In this document: piece after piece, positions 26,678 through 35,159 of the stretch
How positions within the stretch are numbered: the first letter of the stretch is position 1
Layout of the letters: each line of letters starts with the position of its first letter
Source: Caballeronia sordidicola
GTDB lineage: Bacteria; Pseudomonadota; Gammaproteobacteria; Burkholderiales; Burkholderiaceae
DNA: 64,000 nt
Reading direction: 5' to 3'
Assembly: GCF_000729995.1 (NCBI RefSeq)
Contig: NZ_JNFG01000215.1
Coordinates: 124,001 to 188,000, forward strand
Made by a program: the position numbers and the translations under genes
Notes under the pieces: model-generated
The model's input: the letters and a program-made list of their open reading frames with translations, nothing else
What the model was told of the DNA's origin: nothing
Databases searched by the model: none

Positions 26678-26839
26678 GCGTCTGCAACGTTGCCGGGTTC
26701 ATGCTCGTCGTAGCATCGCCTTGCCCACGGACCTGTTACCGACATGATCAGCTCGATCATTGAAAAAGCTTGCCTTCCCGGTGCTATGGGTCCTGCATTT
26801 CCGGTGTAAAGTTACGCACCTTCGACTTGAGTTTCGCCC

Positions 26840-27361
26840 ATGTCCGAACCTACGCCCGATCAAGCCAGCCAGGAGACCGCTCGTCTCGTCCTTCGGATGG
26901 ATGCCGCCATTTCGGCATTCAGGGCAGGGCTGAGGTCGGGCGTGCAAGGGCTTGATGCGGCAAGCCATTCGGCGAGCAGCTTTGTCACCCTTGTCTTGCC
27001 CTCAAACGGCAACATGCCACTAAGCGGGACGCGCCCGACAGAGCGTGGGGTGCCCCGTCGACCGAACCAGGTGGAACTCGCCGTTCTCACCGCGCTTGCC
27101 GACACATACGGCGCGGAAATGCTGACCAATTCCTCCCTCGGCTACGTTTTGCGCCTCTTTGCGAAATACGGCGGCGTGGTGCTCGTGCAGCGGGTGCTGT
27201 TCGGTGAGTCGGCATCAGACCAGCAACTTTCCATGATGCTCACAGCGGCCCGCATCGCGCTTACCCAAGTCTCGACGATCTTCCCGGATGTGTTCTTCGC
27301 AGACGCCAACGCCGTGATCGTAGGCTTTCGGCCGCGGCCGCCGACTGGATTTTCCACGTAA
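26840..27361 (+). CDS. hypothetical protein
   Basis: 173 residues with no recognised family. It has no signal peptide or membrane segment. A polar N-terminal helix (DQASQETARLVLRMDAAISA) is followed by a Gly/Thr/Arg-rich loop and helical segments. It stands alone between DUF1697 and TauE genes on the same strand. Expression is plausible but there is no clear ribosome site. Confidence 0.55.
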   Translation: MSEPTPDQASQETARLVLRMDAAISAFRAGLRSGVQGLDAASHSASSFVTLVLPSNGNMPLSGTRPTERGVPRRPNQVELAVLTALADTYGAEMLTNSSLGYVLRLFAKYGGVVLVQRVLFGESASDQQLSMMLTAARIALTQVSTIFPDVFFADANAVIVGFRPRPPTGFST

Positions 27362-27556
27362 CGCGGAAGTAAATGTGCGGGCGCGTGCGCGTATGGCCTT
27401 GGGCGTCAACGACACGGCTGTGCAACCAGTACGCTTGCGCCGCTGGTGAGCCAAATCACACAGGCAGTGAAGCCGTGCAGTCGGCGCTAAAATAAGCGCC
27501 TTCGAAATGCGTCGCCTCGCCAACGCTAAACCCTTCGATTCGGTCGTTCATATTGC

Positions 27557-28381
27557 ATGGCGGCCAAGGCATCTCTCAATCTCACGGCGGCCCAAATTAA
27601 TCTTACTGACGGCGTTCTCGGCGCCAGCCTTCATGCGCTCAATCTGCCCGAAATACTCGGAATCGTTGTCGCGCTCGTGCTTGGCGGCATGGTCAAAGGA
27701 ATCGTCAGTATTGGCGTGCCGCTTGTCGCAATGCCCATCTTGAGTCAGTTCTTGCCGATCCAGCAGGCCGTGCTTCTTCTCTCGATGCCGATCATTCTCG
27801 GCAATATCCCGCAAGCGTTGGAAGGCGGCGAGATGCTGCCAACGGTTCGCCGTATTGCGGCGCCTCTCATTGGCACTGTCCTGGGAAATATCGTGGGCGT
27901 GACGGTCCTGATTTCACTCGCACCGCATCGCGCACAGGCTGCGGCGGGTGGTCTGTTGATGCTGGCAGCGCTTTTATTGCTCGCGGCGCCGAAGCTCACG
28001 CTCTCGCCTGCGTTGGCCAGGCCCGCTGGTTTTGTGTTTGGGTTTGGCGCGGCCGTGATGGAAAGTATCGCTTCGGTTCCCGGCCCTTTGCTTGCGATGT
28101 ATTTGATCGCGACAGGAGCAACCGGCAAGGCATTTACGAAACAGATCGCGATCATTCTGGTTGTATCAATCCTTACCCTGATCCTCACCTTCAGCGGAGG
28201 CGCTCATACGAGCCTGACGGACCTCGCTATTTCGACCGCGGCAAGTGTTCCTGTCATTATCGGCATCATGCTTGTGCGACCGCTTCGCGACAAACTGCCG
28301 CCCGGCACATTCCGAATCCTGGTGCTGCTTTTTGTGCTTGCCGCCGCGTTTCAAATGATCTGGAAGTCACACGTCTTGTAA
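27557..28381 (+). CDS. TauE/SafE family sulfite/organosulfonate exporter
   Basis: 274 residues with about eight membrane segments. The first repeat has ILGIVVALVLGGMVKGIVSIG, and the second half has the matching FGFGAAVMESIASVPGP. Family members are inner-membrane anion exporters (sulfite, sulfoacetate, sulfolactate) or putative importers. No sulfur gene is adjacent, so the substrate is open. It converges with the quinone-reductase gene. Confidence 0.85.
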   Translation: MAAKASLNLTAAQINLTDGVLGASLHALNLPEILGIVVALVLGGMVKGIVSIGVPLVAMPILSQFLPIQQAVLLLSMPIILGNIPQALEGGEMLPTVRRIAAPLIGTVLGNIVGVTVLISLAPHRAQAAAGGLLMLAALLLLAAPKLTLSPALARPAGFVFGFGAAVMESIASVPGPLLAMYLIATGATGKAFTKQIAIILVVSILTLILTFSGGAHTSLTDLAISTAASVPVIIGIMLVRPLRDKLPPGTFRILVLLFVLAAAFQMIWKSHVL

Positions 28382-28527
28382 GGTTCGGGTTTTAGGGAAC
28401 GTTGACCTTGCGACCGACAATCTCTCAATGCCGGCGCAGGTACTGCACCTTGTCGATCTCAATTGCTTCCGCAATTTTTTCGAATGGGACGCAATGAGCT
28501 TCAAGCCGGCCTCTGGAAATCCGCCGT

Positions 28528-29529
28528 TTATTGGATCTTGATGACAACCTTGCCCTTTACACGTCCTGTTTCGACGTAAGTCAAAGCCTCTTTGGTTGAC
28601 TCGAACGGGAACACCTGATCGATCACGGGCTTTATTGCACCTGCGTCGATGAGCTTGGCGATCTGGCTTAGTTGGCCTCCATCAGCACGCATGAAAAGAA
28701 ATGAATAGCTGACGCCATGACGTTTCGCCGCTTTTCGAATGCGATAGCTCAGAAAGCGCATCACCGTTTTCAAGAACCAGGAGGCACCCATCTCTTTAGC
28801 AAAATCAGGATCAGGCGGACCGGCGATCCCGATGAGTTTGCCACCCGGCTTGAGCACTCGCAGCGACTTCTCCAAGGCATTTCCGCCTTGGGTATCGAGT
28901 ACCACGTCGTAGTCCTTAAGGATGCTGGAAAAATCGTCCTTCTTGTAGTCAATGACGATATCCGCACCAAGGCGCTTCACCAGTTCAATATTCCGTGCGC
29001 TCGTAGTCGTTGCGACAGTCGCGCCCACATGCTTTGCCAGTTGAATGGCAAACGTACCAACACCGCCCGAGCCTGCATGGATAAGCACTTTTTGCCCGCG
29101 CTTGAGTTGCCCTTTTTCGATCAGCGCCTGCCAGGCAGTCAATCCCACGAGCGGGATTGAAGCCGCTTCCTCCATGGTGAGCGAGGCGGGCTTGAGGGCC
29201 ACGGCATCCTCTTTGACCGCAATGAATTCCGCGAAAGTGCCGATGTGATCCTTCTGCGGTCGAGCATAGATCTCATCGCCCGGTTTGAATCGTCGTGCGC
29301 GCGATCCGACGCGAACAACAACCCCGGCCAGATCGTTACCCAAAATCAGCGGCAAACGATAAGGCAAAATGAGCTTGAACTCTCCGTCCCTGATCTTCGA
29401 ATCGACAGGGTTTACGCCAGCGGCGTGAATCTGGATCAATACGTCGTCCTCGCGTGGCTCCGGCATCGGCATATCGCCGGTTCGTATGCCATTCTTGCGC
29501 CCATATCGATCGATGATAAATGCCTTCAT
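28528..29529 (-). CDS. zinc-independent NADP-dependent quinone oxidoreductase (MDR family)
   Basis: 333 residues. The catalytic GroES-like domain (AGVNPVDSKIRDGE) lacks zinc cysteines. The Rossmann domain has the cofactor motif HAGSGGVGTFAIQLAKHVGA near residue 152. ATG 29529 follows AAGGAA. It lies 58 bp downstream of the SDR gene at 29588-30397 on the same strand, making it the third gene of a tetR-SDR-QOR unit. It probably reduces quinones or enones with NADPH. Confidence 0.9.
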   Translation of the reverse strand: MKAFIIDRYGRKNGIRTGDMPMPEPREDDVLIQIHAAGVNPVDSKIRDGEFKLILPYRLPLILGNDLAGVVVRVGSRARRFKPGDEIYARPQKDHIGTFAEFIAVKEDAVALKPASLTMEEAASIPLVGLTAWQALIEKGQLKRGQKVLIHAGSGGVGTFAIQLAKHVGATVATTTSARNIELVKRLGADIVIDYKKDDFSSILKDYDVVLDTQGGNALEKSLRVLKPGGKLIGIAGPPDPDFAKEMGASWFLKTVMRFLSYRIRKAAKRHGVSYSFLFMRADGGQLSQIAKLIDAGAIKPVIDQVFPFESTKEALTYVETGRVKGKVVIKIQ

Positions 29530-29587
29530 CACGGTTCCTTGTCAGTTTCTGGTTGCATCAAGTTGTTTCGCAGGCAGCCAAGGTCAT

Positions 29588-30397
29588 CTACGTTGAGAGC
29601 CGCAGATCTTTGCGAATGCCGGTGTCGACCAGGCCGGCGGGCGCGAATCTGCGTAGCAATCGCAGACGGCGGGCGAGTCCACCGGCTGTGTAGCGGAGTT
29701 TCGGGCGAGCCGCAATGGCGGCCTGCAGTACGGTCTCGGCCACAACCTCTGGACCGTCCGCGCCCTCGACTACCTCTTTCACTCGCTTATCCACGGCCGA
29801 GCGTACCTCGCGGTACTCGTCCATAGGGGAGTCGGGCGCCATGAAATTCGCGTCGAAAGGCGTCTTGATATAGGCCGGCTCAATGACCGATACCCGGATG
29901 CCCAAGGTGCGCAACTCATGGTCGAGCGACTCCGAATAGCCTGCAACGGCATGCTTGGTAGCGGAATACAGCGCCATATACGGCATGGGCAAGAAACCCA
30001 GCACAGAGCCGATGTTGATGATGCGACCGCTGCCCTGTCGCCGCATAGGGGGCAACACGGCACGTGTCATGCGGATCATCCCGAAGAAGTTCGTATCGAA
30101 GATTGCACGGGCCTGGTCGATCGAACTCTCTTCCGCCGCGGCAGGGGCGACGCCGAAACCAGCGTTGTTCACAAGCAAGTCGATGCGGCCGTGCAGGCGT
30201 AGTACCTCCTTGACGGCAGCTTCGACTGATTCGTCGCTAGTCACGTCAAGCGGCAGCATCTCGAACGTCCGCTGACCGGCTTGCGCACCGCGTCGGCTGG
30301 TGCCGTAGACCTTGTATCCGGCCTTCGCAAGTCGCTCGGCCGTCGCTTCACCGATTCCTGACGAGGGGCCCGTGACGAGCGCTATTGCGGTTTCCAT
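29588..30397 (-). CDS. SDR family oxidoreductase in a TetR-linked operon
   Basis: 269 residues. The cofactor motif TGPSSGIGEATAERL is near residue 8, NNAG near 80, and the catalytic YSATKHAVAGYSE near 145. ATG 30397 is chosen because upstream residues do not align with SDRs. A 24-bp palindrome sits 60 bp upstream of the start, between it and the tetR gene, so it is probably repressed by that TetR protein. Confidence 0.9.
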   Translation of the reverse strand: METAIALVTGPSSGIGEATAERLAKAGYKVYGTSRRGAQAGQRTFEMLPLDVTSDESVEAAVKEVLRLHGRIDLLVNNAGFGVAPAAAEESSIDQARAIFDTNFFGMIRMTRAVLPPMRRQGSGRIINIGSVLGFLPMPYMALYSATKHAVAGYSESLDHELRTLGIRVSVIEPAYIKTPFDANFMAPDSPMDEYREVRSAVDKRVKEVVEGADGPEVVAETVLQAAIAARPKLRYTAGGLARRLRLLRRFAPAGLVDTGIRKDLRLST

Positions 30398-30456
30398 GAT
30401 GTTCTTCCGATATTGATGGATGTCATTACGTGCTTGGTCGAGTCTTTGTTTTGAAA

Positions 30457-30480
30457 GAAATATGATGATTATCATATTTC
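30457..30480. promoter_or_regulatory. TetR-type operator upstream of the SDR gene
   Basis: GAAATATGAT-GATT-ATCATATTTC is a palindrome with perfect 10-bp arms, 60 bp upstream of the SDR start. A shorter relative, ATGATGACCATCAT, covers the tetR start at 31111-31124. Matching palindromes at both promoters fit autoregulation plus control of the downstream genes. Confidence 0.7.
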
Positions 30481-30518
30481 TTGTTCAGCGAAAACGGCCA
30501 CCGGGCCGGCAGACTTGC

Positions 30519-31124
30519 TCAATCGATGGGCGCAAGCTTTTTCAATGCGGCTTCAAGAAAACTTGCCGACAGTTTGGGGTCGTCAACGGCGCGCGCCAGC
30601 ACCATGGTGCCAACCATGGTGGCCACCATCACAAGCGCTTGTTCGTGCGCGCCCGGCTGGCCCCAATCGGGCAATTGGCGCGCCACAACATCAATCATCT
30701 CCTTGATGCGGCGGGTGGCCGCACGCCGCACGACGGGCGCCTGGCGCGGCATCTCCGAACCGAGGGCGGAGACCGGGCAGCCCGTCTCTATGCCTTCACA
30801 ATGCTCCTTCGACAGATAGGCGCGCACCATGGACGGCAACGCCTGCTCGGGAGGCACGGAGGCGGCAATATGTTCTGAGAGGGCAACGGCTTCAGCACCG
30901 GCGCGGTCAGCGGCTTCGGCAAGCAGCACCTCGCGCGATGGGAAGTGGGCATAGAAGCCGCCATGCGTCAGGCCGGCCTCCTTCATGATGTCCGCCACTC
31001 CCGTTCCGTCGTACCCGCTGCGCCGAATTGCCCGCGCGGCAACCTCGACGATGCGCTCGTGCGTGATTTCCTTACGGCTAGCGCTTTTCCGCTTGACTGA
31101 TGGATTTTTCATGATGACCATCAT
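30519..31124 (-). CDS. TetR/AcrR-family repressor
   Basis: 201 residues. The helix-turn-helix is at about 20-65 (ERIVEVAARAIRRSGYDGTG, then EAGLTHGGFYAHF), with a helical ligand domain. The start is ambiguous (ATG at 31124, 31121 or 31112), and all lie within the small palindrome at 31111-31124. It should repress itself and the SDR and quinone-reductase genes downstream, probably in response to an electrophile or xenobiotic. Confidence 0.9.
   Translation of the reverse strand: MMVIMKNPSVKRKSASRKEITHERIVEVAARAIRRSGYDGTGVADIMKEAGLTHGGFYAHFPSREVLLAEAADRAGAEAVALSEHIAASVPPEQALPSMVRAYLSKEHCEGIETGCPVSALGSEMPRQAPVVRRAATRRIKEMIDVVARQLPDWGQPGAHEQALVMVATMVGTMVLARAVDDPKLSASFLEAALKKLAPID
31111..31124. 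promoter_or_regulatory. TetR autoregulatory half-length palindrome
   Basis: ATGATG-AC-CATCAT, with 6-bp arms, overlaps the tetR start codons and shares its ATGAT/ATCAT core with the longer operator at 30457-30480. Confidence 0.5.
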
Positions 31125-31405
31125 ATAACATTTCGGCGAAATTTGTTGTGCGGAAAAATGTCGATAAGAATCGATGTTCGACGAACTTCCGACTTCAGCC
31201 GTGAGCTGGCATCCACGCGGGGCTGCTTTTCAGACGCCGCATTGAGAACTAGAACAGCGGGTCAACGGCGTCGTACCGCATCGGCCAGGAAAAAAGCGAA
31301 ATTTTTCTTCTCCGCGTGTCGAATTTGATAAGCCTCCTTCGTCGTCTCCATGGCAGCATGCGGTTTGCTTGCGCGTTTAGCCCAAACATCGACAGGAGAT
31401 TTGCC

Positions 31406-31879
31406 ATGACGATTCAAAAGATCACGCCTTTTCTTTGGTACTCCGAGGAAGCTGAAGAGGCCGCTGCTTTCTATGCGGGTGTCTTTCCAGACTCGCGCGT
31501 CGTTCGGGTCACTGGGGTGCCGAGCGCCGGTTCCACGAAGGTGGTCGAGTTCGTTCTCTTTGGGCAGCCGTTCATCGCCATGAGCTCCGGGCGACCCGAC
31601 CCGTTCAACCACGCGGTATCTCTCATGGTGAACTGTGATGGCCAGGAGGAACTTGACCGTTATTGGAACGGCCTTCTCGAGCACGGTGGTTCGCCCGATG
31701 CATGCGGCTGGCTGAAAGACCGCTTCGGCGTCTCGTGGCAGATCGTTCCAGCCGATCTCATCGCGATGATGGCTGACCCCGATCAAGCAAAGGCCGGGCG
31801 CGTTGCCGGCGCCATGATGAAAATGGTGAAGTTCGACATAGCCGCGCTGAAAGCCGCCTATTCGAGCGCGACGGGCTAA
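31406..31879 (+). CDS. VOC family protein (PhnB-like)
   Basis: 157 residues of the vicinal-oxygen-chelate fold, PhnB/3-demethylubiquinone-methyltransferase-like branch: ITPFLWYSEEAEEAAAFYAG at the start, then VVEFVLFGQPFIAM and CGWLKDRFGVSWQIVP. ATG 31406 has a AGGAGA ribosome site. Members are small cytoplasmic proteins, mostly without an assigned reaction. It is divergent from tetR. Confidence 0.88.
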   Translation: MTIQKITPFLWYSEEAEEAAAFYAGVFPDSRVVRVTGVPSAGSTKVVEFVLFGQPFIAMSSGRPDPFNHAVSLMVNCDGQEELDRYWNGLLEHGGSPDACGWLKDRFGVSWQIVPADLIAMMADPDQAKAGRVAGAMMKMVKFDIAALKAAYSSATG

Positions 31880-31917
31880 CGGAAGGCCAAACCATGGCCG
31901 CCTACGCTCACGCCGTC

Positions 31918-33339
31918 TTATGCTCGCGAGTCGTCACCGCGCTGGAGCGCTGCGATCTGCGAACGCACATAGCTGATGTGCTCGCGCAGCTCGTAGAAAT
32001 GATCGGCGTAGGCGACCGGCATCTGAAGTTTGTTGAGCCCCTTTTCGATCGCATTGAGCTTCTCGGTGAACTCGACATAGTTCTGTTCGGACGGGTCGTC
32101 GAGCACGCTGCGCTCGAGTGCGATCAGTTCGCCGTAGCGCCGGTAGAAGCGCGACTTGACGCGCCACGCGTACAGCGGCGGCACGAAGCGAATCGCCGGT
32201 ATCAGCACGACGACGATCGGTACGACCAACACCAGGAGGCGGTCTACGAGGCTCGCGAGCCAGAACGGCATTGTCCTGTAGAGGAAGCTCTTGCCGGACT
32301 TGTAGTAGCGCACGGCATCCGGACTCAACGGAAAATCATGCGCAACGGGCGCGGGATACTCGCCGGCGGCGTGCAGCAGGCTGGCGCCCCCATGAACCTC
32401 GCCGGCGGCCTCGACGATCAGATCCGACAGCGCCGGGTGCAGCGTATCGCGCGCGATCAGCTCCACGGTTGTCTCGACGGTCGCCGTGGGTTCGGCAGGC
32501 AGGTTGTCGGCCAGATCGAATGCGCCCATTGGCACTTCGAACTGGCTGAGGAACGGGAAGCTGCGCACGTAGGCTTTCGCCTGCGTGAAGCTGAAGAGCC
32601 GGATATCGGGCGTGCGGATCATTTTCTCCATGAGTACGGGGCGCGCGGAATCGGCCGTCAGGAAGGCCACGTCGACTGTGCCTGCCAGCAAGGCGTTCAC
32701 GGCGTCCTCGCCGACGAGCGGCAGCATCTGCGCGTTGCTGCCTGGCTCGACGCCGTTTGCCCTCAGCAGTAACAGCACGATCTGGCGCGTGCCGCTGCCT
32801 TCGCGGCCGATGGCGAGCCGCTTGCCCTTGAATTCCGAGAGCCGTGTGAGTTCGGGGCCGCGATAGAAGACGAAAAGCGGCCAATTGCTGACGCTGCCGA
32901 GCGACATCAGGCCTACCTGCCGCGTGTCGGGAGAGACAACGCTCGGGATACTCGTCAGGCCGCTCTGCACGAAGCCGAGATCCACATGACTGGCGGGATC
33001 GGCGAGTCGCACGAGGTTCTCCAGCGTGCCTGACGAGGTCAGCACGCGCAGCGTTACGCCGTTGCGCGCGAGGATCTCCTTGTACTTTTGCGCGGCAAAC
33101 CAGAAGCGGCTGTACTCGGGACCCGCGGACATGGTCAGCGTAGTGGGTGGTGCGGGCTGGATGACGCGGATGGCTACCCAGATCACAACGGCGCCGACAA
33201 TCACCGTTATGCCGAGAGAGACGGCCAGGTCGAGCCACGAGACGAAGAAATAATAGGCGGCGTGGCGGGATTCAGGCTCATCCAGGGGGGCTTCGTTCGG
33301 ATGCTCCGGAGAACGTCTGGCGGGATCATTGTTATCCAT
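31918..33339 (-). CDS. membrane-anchored TAXI family TRAP-type solute-binding protein
   Basis: 473 residues. A membrane helix at about 36-58 (LAVSLGITVIVGAVVIWVAI) precedes the TAXI binding domain (TLTMSAGPEYSRFWFAAQKY, GSGTRQIVLLLLRANG, LLAGTVDVAFLTADSA). A second hydrophobic helix lies at about 350-378, and a coiled, charged cytoplasmic tail of about 95 residues follows. Normal TAXI proteins are soluble, and no TRAP membrane subunit gene is nearby. A sensor or tethering role is possible. Confidence 0.85.
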   Translation of the reverse strand: MDNNDPARRSPEHPNEAPLDEPESRHAAYYFFVSWLDLAVSLGITVIVGAVVIWVAIRVIQPAPPTTLTMSAGPEYSRFWFAAQKYKEILARNGVTLRVLTSSGTLENLVRLADPASHVDLGFVQSGLTSIPSVVSPDTRQVGLMSLGSVSNWPLFVFYRGPELTRLSEFKGKRLAIGREGSGTRQIVLLLLRANGVEPGSNAQMLPLVGEDAVNALLAGTVDVAFLTADSARPVLMEKMIRTPDIRLFSFTQAKAYVRSFPFLSQFEVPMGAFDLADNLPAEPTATVETTVELIARDTLHPALSDLIVEAAGEVHGGASLLHAAGEYPAPVAHDFPLSPDAVRYYKSGKSFLYRTMPFWLASLVDRLLVLVVPIVVVLIPAIRFVPPLYAWRVKSRFYRRYGELIALERSVLDDPSEQNYVEFTEKLNAIEKGLNKLQMPVAYADHFYELREHISYVRSQIAALQRGDDSRA

Positions 33340-33896
33340 TTTTGGCGCAGACAGCGAAGTTTCAGGAGATCGCAGCGGATTTTCAGATTAGCGCAAGAGA
33401 AACCGGCGTTATCAAACTAGATAGTAATAAGCAACGCGACCTTTATGACTAATGGGATATGACAGGATTTTGCACTCATCTTTTAGTCTTTTTATGGAAG
33501 CGAATCTCGACACGCCGTGGGTTCATGGAAGCAGGCAGCGCGGCGAGACAAACAAAGCGGCTCTGCTAAAGCGTACGAGCTCGCTCATTACGAACCCCGC
33601 CAGCCGCCTGCGAGCCGTGCAGATCCGCTGGCGTGCGCAGTCAATATCCACTGAACATTCAGGAAGACGCCTCCTCAATCCTGCATCGTCGATCCCGAGG
33701 CGTATCTGTTTGGAACCGCACTCTCCCGCGGGAAGGAATAGGTATGCATTCTTGCAAAGCCTGTCCTATATTTCTCGATAGTAACCAATTACAACACGTC
33801 ACTCGCCTGATTCATTAATACGGGCTCCGGTCCAATTTCATCATCGAGCCGCGATCTCCGGAGCTTGGCGCCTCGACCATTAAGGAAAGCAGAGCA
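33340..33896. other. intergenic region, no gene seen
   Basis: 557 bp with one 109-codon open frame (33452-33781) that has no ribosome site and a composition unlike real genes nearby. Nothing else was recognised. It presumably contains the promoter of the penicillin-binding lipoprotein cluster. Confidence 0.5.
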
Positions 33897-35111
33897 ATGA
33901 TGACTGCCCGCTTGATTGCTCAGACGCAATCCGCGTCTTGTTGCCGTGCGTTTGCCTTCGCTCTGAGCATGTCGTTTCTGTTGTGCAGTTGCGGCGGTAA
34001 CGCTTCAGCCGCTGACCCGGCGTACGTCACCGCCGCGCGGCCGCAGGTCATTCAATTGTTGAGCGACATGCAGACGCCGGGGGCCGTTGTCTACGTGCAG
34101 TCGCCCAAGGGCAACTGGCTCGAATCGTTCGGCACTGCCGTACGGGGCACCAACACGCCGATTCCAACGAATGCGTACTTCCGCGTCGGCAGCGTGACGA
34201 AGACATGGACTGCCACGGTCATCCTGCAACTGGTGCAGGAGGGCAAGCTAAGCTTGACGGACCCCGTCAGCAAGTACATCGCCAATGTGCCGAACGGCGA
34301 TGCAATCACGATCCAGCAACTGCTCGCGATGCGAAGCGGCCTTTACAACTACAGCAAGGACCTCGGGTTCAATCAGGCGCTCGATTCGCAACCGGACCAG
34401 CTGTGGACACCCGCCGAGGTTCTCGCCATCGCTTATAGCCACGATGAGGAATTCGCGCCGGACACCGCTCTCGGCTACTCGAATACGAACACCATCCTGC
34501 TGGGACAGATCATCGAGCAACTCACCGGCATGAGCGCCGCCGATGCAATCAAGACGCGCCTCTTCGCGCCGCTCGGCCTCACTGCTACCTTTCTGCCTCC
34601 GCAAGACGATACGTCGTTGCCTGCGCCGTCCGCGCATGGCTATCTGTGGGGCACGAATGCGGAGACGGCGACCACCCCGGCGCTGTCTCCCGAGCTTCAG
34701 GCAGCCGCGAAAAACGGCACGCTGCAGCCGACCGATGTCACCACTGCGTCAGCGTCCTGGGGCTGGACCGCGGGCTCCGGCATTTCGACCATCACGGAAC
34801 TCGCGGCCGTCGTGCAACGGATGGTGGGCGGCGGCTATCTCAGCGCGGATCTGCAGTCGAAGCGGCTGTCCACCTGCACACCGCTCGTGGCAGACAATCC
34901 GAACGCGCCGGCGTATTGCCTGGGCATCGTCAAATACGGGACGTACTACGGGCACAACGGCCAGATCAACGGCTTCAACACGTTCATGGTGTATGACCCG
35001 GTGACGGTGACGACGGTCGTCATCTGGACCACGACCGCGGAGTCACCCGATGGCCGGGCGCCCGCTGACACGATCGCGCGAATGGTGATCGGCGAACTCG
35101 GCAAACCGTAA
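33897..35111 (+). CDS. serine hydrolase / D-Ala-D-Ala carboxypeptidase-like lipoprotein (S12)
   Basis: 404 residues of the class C beta-lactamase/DD-peptidase fold. All three active-site motifs are present: S99-V-T-K102, Y194-S-N, and H353-N-G in place of KTG. The N-terminus is a lipoprotein signal ending LLCSCGG near residue 31. It resembles the Streptomyces R61 type of DD-peptidase. It is the first of three consecutive penicillin-binding-type lipoprotein genes on this strand, 48 bp before the next, and probably acts on periplasmic peptidoglycan. Confidence 0.9.
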   Translation: MMTARLIAQTQSASCCRAFAFALSMSFLLCSCGGNASAADPAYVTAARPQVIQLLSDMQTPGAVVYVQSPKGNWLESFGTAVRGTNTPIPTNAYFRVGSVTKTWTATVILQLVQEGKLSLTDPVSKYIANVPNGDAITIQQLLAMRSGLYNYSKDLGFNQALDSQPDQLWTPAEVLAIAYSHDEEFAPDTALGYSNTNTILLGQIIEQLTGMSAADAIKTRLFAPLGLTATFLPPQDDTSLPAPSAHGYLWGTNAETATTPALSPELQAAAKNGTLQPTDVTTASASWGWTAGSGISTITELAAVVQRMVGGGYLSADLQSKRLSTCTPLVADNPNAPAYCLGIVKYGTYYGHNGQINGFNTFMVYDPVTVTTVVIWTTTAESPDGRAPADTIARMVIGELGKP

Positions 35112-35159
35112 TTCGGGGCGCGGCGAAGACAAAAAAACAGTCGAACCAGGAGAGCTGCA

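Noticed and set aside
33452..33781. 109-codon open frame in the gap before the penicillin-binding cluster
   Set aside because: No ribosome site, no similarity and atypical composition.
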